Below are positions 43,852-52,929 of a stretch of DNA of 64,000 nt, piece after piece. The position numbers and the translations under genes were made by a program. The notes below the pieces were generated by a model. That model was given only the letters and a program-made list of their open reading frames with translations. It did not search any database and was not told where the DNA came from. Source of the DNA: Rhodococcus sp. B50 (GTDB taxonomy: Bacteria; Actinomycetota; Actinomycetes; Mycobacteriales; Mycobacteriaceae); the NCBI RefSeq assembly GCF_013602415.1, contig NZ_WPAG02000002.1, positions 4,219,480 to 4,283,479 on the forward strand. The letters are read 5' to 3'. Positions within the stretch are counted from its first letter, which is position 1, and each line of letters begins with the position of its first letter.

Positions 43852-46102
43852 CATTCGGGATATATCCACCCGGACGGTGGCAGCGCGGATCTGCCCCTTG
43901 TGCGAAGCGACCTGCGGGCTGCTCTTCGGTCTCGAGGGACGCACCGTGGTTTCGGTCGAGCCCAATCACGACGACGTGTTCTCTGCCGGCCACAGTTGCG
44001 CGAAGGGACTGGGTCTGGGTCGTCTGGAGAACGATCCAGACCTTCTTCGTACTCCGCTGATTCGCGACGGTGACGGCTTTCGTGAGGCGACCTGGGACGA
44101 GGCCTTCGCGGAGATCGACCGCAGGCTACCCTCCATCATCGCGAACGATCCGAACAGCTGTGCGGTGTATTCCGGGAATCCGGCCGCACACCACTTGGAT
44201 CCGTCGTTCTACACGCTGCCGCTGATCGCGGCGATCGGCACCCGGAATGTCTATTCCCCTGCGAGCATCGATACGCTTCCGAAGAACTACGTGACCACCC
44301 TGCTCTACGGAACAGGGCTCGGGATGGCGGTCCCGGACATCGACCGCACGTCGTACATGCTGATCCTGGGGTCCAATCCGCTCGTATCGAACGGAAGCAC
44401 CATCACCGCGCCGGGAATCGGCAAGCGGTTCGACGAGCTCCGCAAACGCGGTGGCACTCTGGTGGTGGTCGATCCTGCTCGCACCCGCACCGCGGAGGTC
44501 GCCGACCGGCACCTTGCGATTCGCCCCGGCACCGATGCGTTCTTCCTCCTGGCGCTCGTGTCCGTGATCGCCGACGAAGGACTCGCGGCCCCAGGTCGCC
44601 TGGGCGAGCATGTCGATGGGGTCGACGAGATTCTCGCGCTCGCCGAGCCGTTCACGCCCGAGGCGGTCGCGGAGATCTGCGGGCTCGACCCCGACGTGAT
44701 CCGCACGGTCGCCCGCGAATTCGCAACTGCCGAATCAGCGGTCGCACACTCCAGAATGGGTTCGTGCACTCAGGAATTCGGCTCGATCGCCAACTGGATC
44801 GTCGAAGTTCTCAACATCATCACAGGTAATCTCGACCGGCCGGGCGGCGCAATGTTCCCCGTCCCGCCCGCCGGCGGGCCGACGACGTGGCCGGCCAACC
44901 CGAATGCCCCCCTCGTGTTCGATCGATGGCGGTCCCGGGTCCGCAACATGCCGGAAGCCATGGGAGAGATTCCGGCAGTGTGCTTCTCCGAGGAGGTCCT
45001 CACCCCCGGTCCCGGGCAGGTCCGGGCACTGATCACGATCTCCGGCAACATGGCGCGATCGCTCCCGAACAGCAATGCTGTCGAGACCGCCTTGGCCGAC
45101 CTCGACTTCATGGTGTGTATCGACGGGTACGTCAACGAGACCACCCGGTACGCCGACGTCATTCTTCCACCTCCGCCCCTGACGACACGCGGTCATCACG
45201 ACCTCGCGCTCACACACTTCCAGGTGCGCAACGTGGCTCGGTACACCGCGCCGTTGGTCGAGCCCGGTCCCGGGCAGATGCCGGAGTGGCAAATTCTGTT
45301 GCGCCTGACGGCGATTGCCCGTGGCGAAGCGAATCGCCCCATCGCCGAACTCGACGACGAGGTCGCTGCCACGGCGATTCGTCGTGCAGCGAAACTCTCG
45401 GGTCGGGACCCCGAGACGGTTGCCGCTGCTGTCGACGATCGGGTCGGCCCGCAACGGTTGCTGGATCTGCGGCTGCGCAGCGGGCCGTACGGCGACCGAT
45501 TCGGTGAAGTACCTGGCGGGCTGAGTCTCGAACTCCTCGAACGAAACCCCGATGGGATCGACTACGGGCCGCTGGAACCGCGGATCCCCGACGTGTTGCG
45601 CACTCCGACGGGGCGGATCGACGTCGTACCCGAAGCATTGACAGCGGACCTGTCGCGTCTACGTGCAACTCTCGTCCAGCCCGTGCCCGAACTGGTCCTC
45701 ATCAATCGCCGGCAGCGCCGCGGCATGAACTCCTGGTTGCACAATTCGCTGCCACAGCCCGACGAGGGTCAGTGCGCGCTGTTCATGCATCCGGATGACG
45801 CTGCGAAACGCGGCATCGTCGACGGCGATACCGTGCGGATCGCGTCGAAGACCAGTGCCGTCGAAGCGGAAGTGCACATCACCGATTCCATGCGGCCGGG
45901 CGTGGTGAGTCTGCCCCACGGATGGGGACATGACGGTGACGGTCTGCGTACGACCCGTTCGGCGTCCACGCCCGGTACCAATGTCAACGCTCTCGTCGAC
46001 GATCTCGTGGTCGAACCGTTGACGGGCGCCCCTATCTTCAACGGGTTCCCCGTGGATGTCGGCCGCGTCGTTACCCGAGATCCGGAGGTGATCGGATCGT
46101 GA
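43835..46102 (+). CDS. Molybdopterin (bis-MGD) oxidoreductase with [4Fe-4S], copy 2
   Basis: The 755-residue protein has the cluster motif Cys20, Cys23, Cys27 and Cys55 (CAKG). MGD-binding segments include LGSNPLVSNG and LVVVDPARTRTA, and the C-terminal domain carries RRQRRGMNSWLHNS and SLPHGWGHDGDG. Asp146 (SIDTL) occupies the likely molybdenum-ligand region. It differs enough from copy 1 to suggest a different substrate or a heterodimer partner. Tight overlaps (17 bases upstream, 4 bases downstream) point to co-translation with copy 1 and the acyl-CoA dehydrogenase gene. Confidence 0.9.
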   Translation: MSMLGSIRDISTRTVAARICPLCEATCGLLFGLEGRTVVSVEPNHDDVFSAGHSCAKGLGLGRLENDPDLLRTPLIRDGDGFREATWDEAFAEIDRRLPSIIANDPNSCAVYSGNPAAHHLDPSFYTLPLIAAIGTRNVYSPASIDTLPKNYVTTLLYGTGLGMAVPDIDRTSYMLILGSNPLVSNGSTITAPGIGKRFDELRKRGGTLVVVDPARTRTAEVADRHLAIRPGTDAFFLLALVSVIADEGLAAPGRLGEHVDGVDEILALAEPFTPEAVAEICGLDPDVIRTVAREFATAESAVAHSRMGSCTQEFGSIANWIVEVLNIITGNLDRPGGAMFPVPPAGGPTTWPANPNAPLVFDRWRSRVRNMPEAMGEIPAVCFSEEVLTPGPGQVRALITISGNMARSLPNSNAVETALADLDFMVCIDGYVNETTRYADVILPPPPLTTRGHHDLALTHFQVRNVARYTAPLVEPGPGQMPEWQILLRLTAIARGEANRPIAELDDEVAATAIRRAAKLSGRDPETVAAAVDDRVGPQRLLDLRLRSGPYGDRFGEVPGGLSLELLERNPDGIDYGPLEPRIPDVLRTPTGRIDVVPEALTADLSRLRATLVQPVPELVLINRRQRRGMNSWLHNSLPQPDEGQCALFMHPDDAAKRGIVDGDTVRIASKTSAVEAEVHITDSMRPGVVSLPHGWGHDGDGLRTTRSASTPGTNVNALVDDLVVEPLTGAPIFNGFPVDVGRVVTRDPEVIGS

Positions 46103-47298
46103 ACGGAAAGACGTTGGAGGGAAGAACGATCGGCGTCGTCGGTGCCGGCATGATGGGCGCTGCCATCGCCTACACCTGCGCGCGGGCAGGAGCCGACGTC
46201 GTACTCGCCGCGCGAACTCTCGACGGTGCCCGACGAGGCAAGTCCTATGCCGAGCGGCGAGAATCGCGTGCCCTCGAAGCCGGGGCCACCGAACCCTCCG
46301 TGTCGGAGGCTCTGCTCGACAGGATCACCCTCACCGAACGGACCGCCGACCTGGCGCCGGCCGGGCTCGTGGTCGAGGCAGTCTCGGAGAGTGTGTCGCT
46401 CAAGCAGCAGATTCTGGGGACGATCGAGTCCGTCACGGAGCCGTGTACGGTGCTTGCCTCTACAACGTCGACCCTTCCGATCACCACCCTGGGTTCGAAA
46501 CTTGCACGACCGGAGAGCTTCATCGGAATGCACTTCTTTTCACCGGTCGACCGGATGCCGTTGGTGGAGACGGTCGTCGGTGCGTGCACGTCGCAGGCTA
46601 CGGTCGACGCCGCCCTCGATTGCGTACGGAGACTCGGGAAGACGCCGATCATTGTGCGCGACAGTCGAGGATTCTTCACGAGTCGCGTGATGGAGCGCTA
46701 CCTCGACGAGGCGATAATTGCGGTCGGGGAAGGCATCGATCCGGACATCGTCGAGCGCGCAGCGACCGCCGCCGGATATCCGGTGCCTCCGCTCCAACTT
46801 CTCGACGAGATCACGTTGACGCTCAATCGTGCAGTGCAGCGCGAGAACCGCCTGGCAGCCGAAGCGGCCGACGAGCCCTGGCACGGATCGGATGCCGATC
46901 GAGTCCGCGACCGGATGCTCGACGAGCACGGCCGCGGTGGACGGTCGGCGGGGCGCGGTTTCTACGATTACGACTCCACGGGAGCGCGTCTGGGGCTGTG
47001 GCCCGGTCTTCGCGACACGTTCGGTCCACCGCGGAGTATTCCGGTCGAGGACATGCGCGACCGGTTGCTGTTCATCGAGGTCATCGAAGCACTACGGTGC
47101 CTCGACGAAGGTGTCGTCCGATCCGAGGCCGACGCGGATGCCGGGTCCGTACTGGGCATCGGATTTCCTGCTGAGACTGGCGGAGTCGTGTCGTTCGTCC
47201 GTTCCTGTTCGGGCGGTCCCGAACAGTTCACGACTCGCGCCCTCGAACTCGCCGCCAGATACGGCGACCGTTTCGTCCCACCGCCACAGAGCTCGTAA
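46099..47298 (+). CDS. 3-hydroxyacyl-CoA dehydrogenase
   Basis: The 399-residue NAD enzyme has the Rossmann motif GVVGAGMMGAAIA at about residues 12-24, the catalytic region GMHFFSPVDRMPLVE with the active-site His, and DSRGFFTSRVM with the conserved Asn/Ser-type dimer helix. The C-terminal 110 residues extend past the usual 280-300-residue bacterial form and include GRSAGRGFYDY. It would oxidise a 3-hydroxyacyl-CoA. GTG overlaps the copy 2 stop by 4 bases. Confidence 0.9.
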   Translation: MNGKTLEGRTIGVVGAGMMGAAIAYTCARAGADVVLAARTLDGARRGKSYAERRESRALEAGATEPSVSEALLDRITLTERTADLAPAGLVVEAVSESVSLKQQILGTIESVTEPCTVLASTTSTLPITTLGSKLARPESFIGMHFFSPVDRMPLVETVVGACTSQATVDAALDCVRRLGKTPIIVRDSRGFFTSRVMERYLDEAIIAVGEGIDPDIVERAATAAGYPVPPLQLLDEITLTLNRAVQRENRLAAEAADEPWHGSDADRVRDRMLDEHGRGGRSAGRGFYDYDSTGARLGLWPGLRDTFGPPRSIPVEDMRDRLLFIEVIEALRCLDEGVVRSEADADAGSVLGIGFPAETGGVVSFVRSCSGGPEQFTTRALELAARYGDRFVPPPQSS

Positions 47299-47322
47299 AG
47301 CACAAGATCAACCGGAGTACCC

Positions 47323-48957
47323 ATGACATACGTAGTCACTCAAGCCTGCTGCAACGACGCGACGTGTGTCGCCGTGTGTCCGGTGAACTGCATTCACCCG
47401 ACTCCCGACGAAGCGCAGTACGCGCGCACCGAAATGCTGTACATCGACCCGGACGCCTGCATCGATTGCGGCGCATGCGCCGATGTGTGTCCGGTGGAGG
47501 CGATCGTCCCCGACAGTGATCTCACGCCGGAAACCGAGATCTACAAGGATCTCAACGCCGCGTACTTCCTGGGTAACCCCACCGTATCCGGACCGAGCGA
47601 GATCCCGCCCGAACCGGTCGTCGCGACCGAGCGGCCCGAGCCGCTCCGGGTGGCGATCGTGGGTTCGGGGCCTTCCGCGTTCTACGCCGCCGAAGAGTTG
47701 CTGAAGCGTCGCGACATCGACGTGGAGGTCTCGATGTTCGAGCGGCTCCATGTCGCTGGTGGGCTCGTTCGCTTCGGCGTCGCTCCCGACCACCAGACGA
47801 CGAAGGCGGTCGAGCGGGTGTTCACCCGTACGGCGGGCCGGAACGGTTTCCGTGCGTTCTTCGGCGTGGAGGTCGGCCGGGACATCGGTGTCGACGAACT
47901 GCTCGATCACCATCACGCAGTGATCCATGCAAGTGGCGCCTCCGACGACCGGAAGCTCGGAATCCCGGGGGAAGACCTACCCGGTAGCTACGCCGCACGC
48001 GAATTCGTCGCGTGGTACAACGGGCACCCCGACTTCGCGGACCGCACATTCGACCTGTCGGGACGTCGCGCCGTCGTGGTCGGCAACGGTAACGTCGCCT
48101 TGGACGTCGCTCGGATCCTGGCGCGGGATCCGGAGCTTCTCGTTCCGGGCGACATAGCCGAGCACGCCTTGGACGTGCTGCGAAAGAGCGCGATCGAGGA
48201 GGTCGTCGTACTCGGACGGCGTGGTCCGGAGTACGGAGCGTTCACGACGCCGGAACTACTCGCGTTGGGATCGCTGCCCGAGGTGGACGTGACCGTCCAC
48301 GGCGGATATCAGGCTCCTGAGGATGCTTCGATCAAGTTGAGGACAATCGCCGAGTATGCGCGGCGCGTCCCGCAGCCGGGCCGCCGGAAGATCACCTTGA
48401 GGTTCAACGCTGCTCCACAAGAGATCTTCGGCGACAGCCACGTCGAGGGTCTGCGGATTTCTCCCTACGACGCCGCCGGTGCGGACGAGGTCCTCGCCAG
48501 TTCGCTGGTCCTGCGTTCGGTGGGATACCGGGGACGCCCGATTCCGGGACTGCCCTTCGACACCGATCGCGGAACCGTGCCGAATGTTGCCGGGCGCGTC
48601 GTCGATTCGGTCGAGGGTCGTCCGGTACCGGGCCTGTATGTCGCGGGCTGGATCAAACGCGGGCCGACGGGGGTCATCGGAACCAATAGGTACTGCGCGG
48701 CCGAAACCGTCGAGGCGATCCTTGCCGATCACGACGGGATGCGTCTCGCGTCGCCGAGTCGAACCGTCGACGAGTTGGCCACCGTCATCGGATCACGTTG
48801 TCCCGATTCGTTCGGTTTCGACGGCTGGCGGCGGATCGATCGGCACGAACGTACCGAGGGTCGCCGTCGTGGCCGGGCTCGCCACAAGTTGGTCGACGTC
48901 GACGCGATGCTCGCGGTTGCGCAGGGCGCATCCGCAGATCGATACTTGCCCCATTAA
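47323..48957 (+). CDS. fprB: Ferredoxin/ferredoxin-NADP reductase fusion (FprB-like)
   Basis: The 544-residue protein joins an N-terminal 7Fe/8Fe ferredoxin domain to an adrenodoxin-reductase-type flavoprotein. Ferredoxin cysteines are at 9, 10, 15, 19, 23 and at 46, 49, 52, 56. The FAD motif is VAIVGSGPSAFYAAE (about 109-123) and the NADPH motif is VVVGNGNVALDVARIL. The layout matches mycobacterial FprB. It passes electrons between NADPH and ferredoxin-like partners, and its place in this operon suggests it serves the molybdenum oxidoreductases (inference). Confidence 0.92.
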   Translation: MTYVVTQACCNDATCVAVCPVNCIHPTPDEAQYARTEMLYIDPDACIDCGACADVCPVEAIVPDSDLTPETEIYKDLNAAYFLGNPTVSGPSEIPPEPVVATERPEPLRVAIVGSGPSAFYAAEELLKRRDIDVEVSMFERLHVAGGLVRFGVAPDHQTTKAVERVFTRTAGRNGFRAFFGVEVGRDIGVDELLDHHHAVIHASGASDDRKLGIPGEDLPGSYAAREFVAWYNGHPDFADRTFDLSGRRAVVVGNGNVALDVARILARDPELLVPGDIAEHALDVLRKSAIEEVVVLGRRGPEYGAFTTPELLALGSLPEVDVTVHGGYQAPEDASIKLRTIAEYARRVPQPGRRKITLRFNAAPQEIFGDSHVEGLRISPYDAAGADEVLASSLVLRSVGYRGRPIPGLPFDTDRGTVPNVAGRVVDSVEGRPVPGLYVAGWIKRGPTGVIGTNRYCAAETVEAILADHDGMRLASPSRTVDELATVIGSRCPDSFGFDGWRRIDRHERTEGRRRGRARHKLVDVDAMLAVAQGASADRYLPH

Positions 48958-48958
48958 A

Positions 48959-48974
48959 CAACGACCTTTAGATT
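48959..48974 (+). promoter_or_regulatory. Island operator motif, weak copy D
   Basis: CAACGACCTTTAGATT matches the 16-base motif with three mismatches but keeps TTAGATT exactly. It lies in the 95-base gap before the CoA ligase start at 49053. Confidence 0.35.
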
Positions 48975-49052
48975 TAACGGGCGGATGTGACACGCGGCAT
49001 CCGGTCCTTCTCGACGCCCGCGATCGACGACCCCGAATCCCTGGAGGCTTAC

Positions 49053-50576
49053 ATGAGCGGCACAGTTGTAGATGCTTTGACCTACTGGGCCCGGTCGAAG
49101 CCGGACATGACCGCGATCGACTTCGCCGGTGACAGTGTCACCTACGCCGAGTTGTCCCGGTGGGCGGACGGGGTCGCTCACGACATGGCATCGCGTGGCG
49201 TAACACGTGGCGATCGGGTGAGCGTCGTCGGCGCCAACAGTCTCGAATGGGTGGTGGCGGCGCTCGGTGCCATGAAGGTCGGCGCTATCGCCGTGGGGTT
49301 CAACCATCGGATGGTTGCGCGGGAACTCGATGCCCTCATCGAGAGCTGTGAGCCGACCGTCGTGTATTGCGAGGAGGCGCTTCTCCCTCGGCTCGAGGAC
49401 GTGCAGAAGGGGCGCAATACATTCACGATCGCAGTGTTCGAGAAGGACGTGACTCCGCTGCGCGGCGGTGAGCACGCGCCCTTCCGCACTCCCGTCGTCG
49501 AACTCGACGATCCCACCGCCATCGTGTTCACCAGTGGCACCACCGGAACGCCCAAGGGCGTCATCTTCACCCATGCCACGATCGCCGGCGAGATGCACGA
49601 ATGGCACCTGGCGGAGCCGATCGAGCCCAATGGATTGCGCCCCGTCCTCGTACTTCCGCTGTTCAGCGCGGCCGGAATCATCTGGGGTATCTCCCGCGTC
49701 GTCCTTCACGGTGGAACTCTCTTCCTCCAGCCGGGATTCGACCCGGCGGCGGCGTTGCGTGTGCTGACCGAGAACAAGGCCAATACGCTCACCGGGCCGC
49801 CGATTCTCTTCGAGCAGATCGCGAAGGCCCCCGGCTTCACGGAGTCGGATCTGAGCCACATGATCACGGCGCATGTCGGCGGTGCCCGAGTCCCGGTGGA
49901 TCTGCTGGGTAAGTGGCAGGCGCAGGGTGTCGCGCTGCGACAGATCTACGGACAGACCGAGATCGGGGGCACTGCGACGGCAATGCCGCGCGAGGAGGCC
50001 GCCCAGCATCCCGACAAGTGTGGTTGGGGCAGCATCTTCACCAAGATTCGCGTGGTCGATCCCGAGGGCAACGATCTTCCGCCCAACGAAACCGGTCAGA
50101 TCCTGTTGCGCGGCCCCGGCATGATGCCGGGTTACTGGCGTAACGAGGAAGCCACCCGTGCCGCTCTCGTCGATGGTTGGCTCCAGACCGGTGATCTCGG
50201 CAAACTCGACGAGAATGGCTACCTCACGTACGTGGACCGGCTCAAGGACATGATCATCTCGGGCGGAATCAACATCTCGCCCGCAGAGATCGAGGCCGTC
50301 ATCAACCAGATTCCCGGTGTCGATGAGGTCGCTGTGATCAGCGTGCCCGACGCCAAGTTCGGTGAGACCCCTGCCGCGTTGGTGCGCACAGAAACCGACA
50401 TGAAGGAATCCGAGATCATCGCGTTCTGCAACGAATATCTCGCCGACTACAAGGTGCCGCGCTACATCGTCTTCATGGACGAACCGCTGCCCCGGATGCC
50501 GAGCGGAAAGATCGCGAAGCGTCAGTTGCGTGAGACTTTCGCGGACCTTCCCGACAACTACGAGAAAGTTCGGTGA
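49053..50576 (+). CDS. AMP-dependent acyl-CoA synthetase/ligase
   Basis: The 507-residue adenylate-forming enzyme has the P-loop FTSGTTGTPKG, the A5 segment YGQTEIGG, the hinge WLQTGDLG...DRLKDMIISGGINI, and the C-terminal lysine in MPSGKIAKRQL. ATG 49053 follows GGAGG (49043-49047) by 5 bases; a longer frame from GTG 48987 is less likely. It probably activates the island substrate or a ring-opened intermediate to a CoA thioester, the first committed step. Confidence 0.9.
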   Translation: MSGTVVDALTYWARSKPDMTAIDFAGDSVTYAELSRWADGVAHDMASRGVTRGDRVSVVGANSLEWVVAALGAMKVGAIAVGFNHRMVARELDALIESCEPTVVYCEEALLPRLEDVQKGRNTFTIAVFEKDVTPLRGGEHAPFRTPVVELDDPTAIVFTSGTTGTPKGVIFTHATIAGEMHEWHLAEPIEPNGLRPVLVLPLFSAAGIIWGISRVVLHGGTLFLQPGFDPAAALRVLTENKANTLTGPPILFEQIAKAPGFTESDLSHMITAHVGGARVPVDLLGKWQAQGVALRQIYGQTEIGGTATAMPREEAAQHPDKCGWGSIFTKIRVVDPEGNDLPPNETGQILLRGPGMMPGYWRNEEATRAALVDGWLQTGDLGKLDENGYLTYVDRLKDMIISGGINISPAEIEAVINQIPGVDEVAVISVPDAKFGETPAALVRTETDMKESEIIAFCNEYLADYKVPRYIVFMDEPLPRMPSGKIAKRQLRETFADLPDNYEKVR

Positions 50577-50580
50577 CCCC

Positions 50581-51324
50581 GTGACGAATCAGCCGAAAGT
50601 AGCCATTGTTACCGGAGGAGGGCGAGGTATCGGCGCGGCCGTCTCGCGTCGCCTCGCAGCCGACGGGTTCGCCGTCGCGGTGAACTATTCACGCAGTGCA
50701 CGCGACGCCGAGGACGTGGTCGCGAAGATCGTCGCGGACGGAGGGCAGGCCGTCGCGATCCAGGCCGACATCTCCCGAGCTGCCGACGCGGAACGGCTCG
50801 TCGCCGAGACCACCGCACAGCTCGGCGCTCCCACCGTACTGGTCAACAATGCGGGAATGAACAAGGCCGGCGCTGCCCGCAAGCAGACCCCTGAGGACTT
50901 CGACGAGGTCGTCGCGGTCAACCTCAACGGCGCGTTCTACTGCACACACTTCGCCCTTCCTGCAATGTACGAAGCGGGCTGGGGCCGAGTGGTATTCGTG
51001 AACAGCCCGTCCGGTGGACGTAGGCCTGCCCCCGGGATGAGCGCCTATTCCGCTGCGAAGGCGGGCCTCGTGGGAATGGCCAAGACCATGGCGCAGGAGG
51101 TGGCTCGTCGCGGGATCACGGTCAACTGCGTGATGCCGGGGTTCGTCGCGACCGACATCGTGTCGTCGGGCGGCGAAGCGGGCGTGGAAGTCCTCACGAA
51201 GCAATGGCCGTCCATCCTGCCGGAATCGATTGCGTCGACCGTGTCGTTCCTCGTGAGCGACGACGCCGCCGACGTATCCGGTGAGGAGATCGGTGTGTGG
51301 AGGGGCGGCCCGGTGGGCATCTGA
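50581..51324 (+). CDS. Short-chain dehydrogenase/reductase
   Basis: The 247-residue classical SDR has TGGGRGIG at about residues 11-18 for the cofactor, VNNAG and the catalytic Tyr-x3-Lys in MSAYSAAKAG, with Ser in VNSPSGG. It lies 4 bases after the ligase stop. It would oxidise or reduce a hydroxyl/keto group, for example in the manner of a 3-oxoacyl-CoA reductase. It ends this transcription unit; two strong hairpins follow. Confidence 0.9.
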   Translation: MTNQPKVAIVTGGGRGIGAAVSRRLAADGFAVAVNYSRSARDAEDVVAKIVADGGQAVAIQADISRAADAERLVAETTAQLGAPTVLVNNAGMNKAGAARKQTPEDFDEVVAVNLNGAFYCTHFALPAMYEAGWGRVVFVNSPSGGRRPAPGMSAYSAAKAGLVGMAKTMAQEVARRGITVNCVMPGFVATDIVSSGGEAGVEVLTKQWPSILPESIASTVSFLVSDDAADVSGEEIGVWRGGPVGI

Positions 51325-51338
51325 CTCCCGACAACGGC

Positions 51339-51373
51339 AACGGCCCATGACGTTTCGCTCGTCATGGGCCGTT
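51339..51373. terminator. 14-bp hairpin terminator
   Basis: Arms 51339-51352 and 51360-51373 are perfectly complementary with a 7-base loop, and the 3' side runs into ttgtcgtc. It terminates the SDR transcript, and possibly both strands. Confidence 0.85.
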
Positions 51374-51439
51374 TGTCGTCTCGGGGACGAGCGCGGACCC
51401 CAACCGGTGCCGCTGACCATCGACCTGGCGGAAACGCAA

Positions 51440-51479
51440 CGAAGGTGGGTCCCGGTCGCACGACCGGGACCCACCTTCG
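51440..51479. terminator. 19-bp near-perfect palindromic hairpin
   Basis: Arms 51440-51458 and 51461-51479 pair over 19 bp around only two bases, so the real loop must open a pair or two. It lies 10 bases beyond the MFS stop (minus strand) and so probably terminates that transcript; it is also followed on the plus strand by aactttct. Confidence 0.8.
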
Positions 51480-51488
51480 AACTTTCTG

Positions 51489-52844
51489 TTACACCGACGC
51501 AGGCACTCTGTCGTCGCCCGGCGTCGCGACCGCCGGCCGGTTGCGGGACAGGAATGTTGCCGCGAAGCCGAGGAGCGAGACGATGCAGATCAACAGGCTG
51601 AGCCACACCGTGGTGTCGTCGAAGGCCAAGGCGACTGCGATCATCGGGACGAAGGCGGCACCGAGTGCGTTGCCGGCCTCGCGTCCCAGTCCGAGCCCGC
51701 TGTAGGCGTGCTTGGTATGGAACAGTTCGATGACATATGCCCCCATCGGGCCGAAGATGGCAGCCACGCCGACGCCGTTACCGAGCGCCATGACCGCCCA
51801 GAACAGCAGTGGCGGGGTGCCGATGCCGGAGAGCAGCGAGATACCGATCCATGCGAACACGGCGCTGTACAGGAACCCGAACATGATCACGGGCGCGCGT
51901 CCGACCCGGTCCGACAACGACCCGAAGAACGGAATCAGAATGCCGTTCGCCAACTGCGCGGCAATCAGGCCGACCAGGACCTCGGTACCGCCGTAACCCA
52001 GCTGGTTGGTGCCGAAGGTACCCATGAACACGATGTAGAAGTAGCCGATGCCGGTCTGACCGATGGTCATCACGAGTACGGTCAGAAGGGCACGCGGCTG
52101 TTGCCGGATCACGTCGAGGAGTGGACTCTTCGAGACGGTCTTGTTCTCCTCGATCTCCCGGAAGGCGGGTGTCTCGGGCAGGCTGCGGCGCAACCAGAGG
52201 CCGTAGGCGAGAATGCCGACGCTGCACAGGAACGGGATACGCCAGCCCCAGGAGAGGAAGGCTTCCTGGGACATCATGGCCGACACCACGAGCAGGGACA
52301 GTGTTCCGAGCACACCACCGAGAGCCGCTCCCATGCCGGGTAGTGAGCCCATCAGGCCTTTCTTCTTCTCAGGTGCGAACTCGACCGCGACCAGCGCGGC
52401 ACCTCCGTATTCGCCGCTGGCGCCGATTCCCTGGAGAATTCGCAGGAAGACCAGCAAAGCCGGTGCAAGCCAGCCGATCTGGGCGTAGCTCGGCAGGAAA
52501 CCGACGAGTAGCGTTGCCACGCCCATCAGAATCAGGGTGAAGACCAGGATCTTCTTCCGGCCGAGACGGTCGCCGAGACTGCCGAGGATCACACCGCCGA
52601 GTGGACGAACCAGGAAGCCGACCGCGAAGGTGCCGACCGCCTGCAATGTGCCGAGGAACGGACTCGAGCCGGAGAAGAACACGCTGGCGAATACCACGGA
52701 CGCCGCTGAGGCGTAGAGGCTGAAATCGTAGTACTCGAGAAGGGTGCCTACGAAGGCCGCGCGGCTCGCCTTGCGGGAATCCGCTCGCGAACGCCCGGGC
52801 ACGTCGCCCGGGGCGCCCGGTGCAGCGGAAGTACGTTCGGTCAT
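51489..52844 (-). CDS. MFS transporter, metabolite:H+ symporter family (organic acid/betaine type)
   Basis: The 451-residue protein has about 12 helices. The start ASRAAFVGTLLEYYDFSLYA, the loop GSLGDRLGRKK and the SGEYGGAALVAVEFAPEKKKG segment are typical of the metabolite:H+ symporter group (shikimate, alpha-ketoglutarate, proline/betaine porters). Start 52844 follows GAGG. The island motif (copy B) lies 67 bases upstream. It probably imports the organic acid that the island degrades (inference). Confidence 0.9.
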   Translation of the reverse strand: MTERTSAAPGAPGDVPGRSRADSRKASRAAFVGTLLEYYDFSLYASAASVVFASVFFSGSSPFLGTLQAVGTFAVGFLVRPLGGVILGSLGDRLGRKKILVFTLILMGVATLLVGFLPSYAQIGWLAPALLVFLRILQGIGASGEYGGAALVAVEFAPEKKKGLMGSLPGMGAALGGVLGTLSLLVVSAMMSQEAFLSWGWRIPFLCSVGILAYGLWLRRSLPETPAFREIEENKTVSKSPLLDVIRQQPRALLTVLVMTIGQTGIGYFYIVFMGTFGTNQLGYGGTEVLVGLIAAQLANGILIPFFGSLSDRVGRAPVIMFGFLYSAVFAWIGISLLSGIGTPPLLFWAVMALGNGVGVAAIFGPMGAYVIELFHTKHAYSGLGLGREAGNALGAAFVPMIAVALAFDDTTVWLSLLICIVSLLGFAATFLSRNRPAVATPGDDRVPASV

Positions 52845-52910
52845 GCGAAACCTCGCAATGTGAATGGTGGGCAACAGCCCGGACGATATGGTGACGACGA
52901 GCACACTAAG

Positions 52911-52926
52911 CTATAGGCATTAGATT
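52911..52926 (+). promoter_or_regulatory. Island operator motif, copy B
   Basis: CTATAGGCATTAGATT matches the motif at every informative position. It lies between the MFS gene (its start is 67 bases downstream on the minus strand) and the end of the third molybdenum oxidoreductase gene, so it should control the transporter. Confidence 0.6.
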
Positions 52927-52929
52927 TGT

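Noticed and set aside
41728..46102. Formate dehydrogenase or assimilatory nitrate reductase identity for the first two molybdenum enzymes
   Set aside because: There is no Sec/Cys at the expected position, no FdhB/FdhD or nitrite reductase neighbour, and the context is CoA metabolism.
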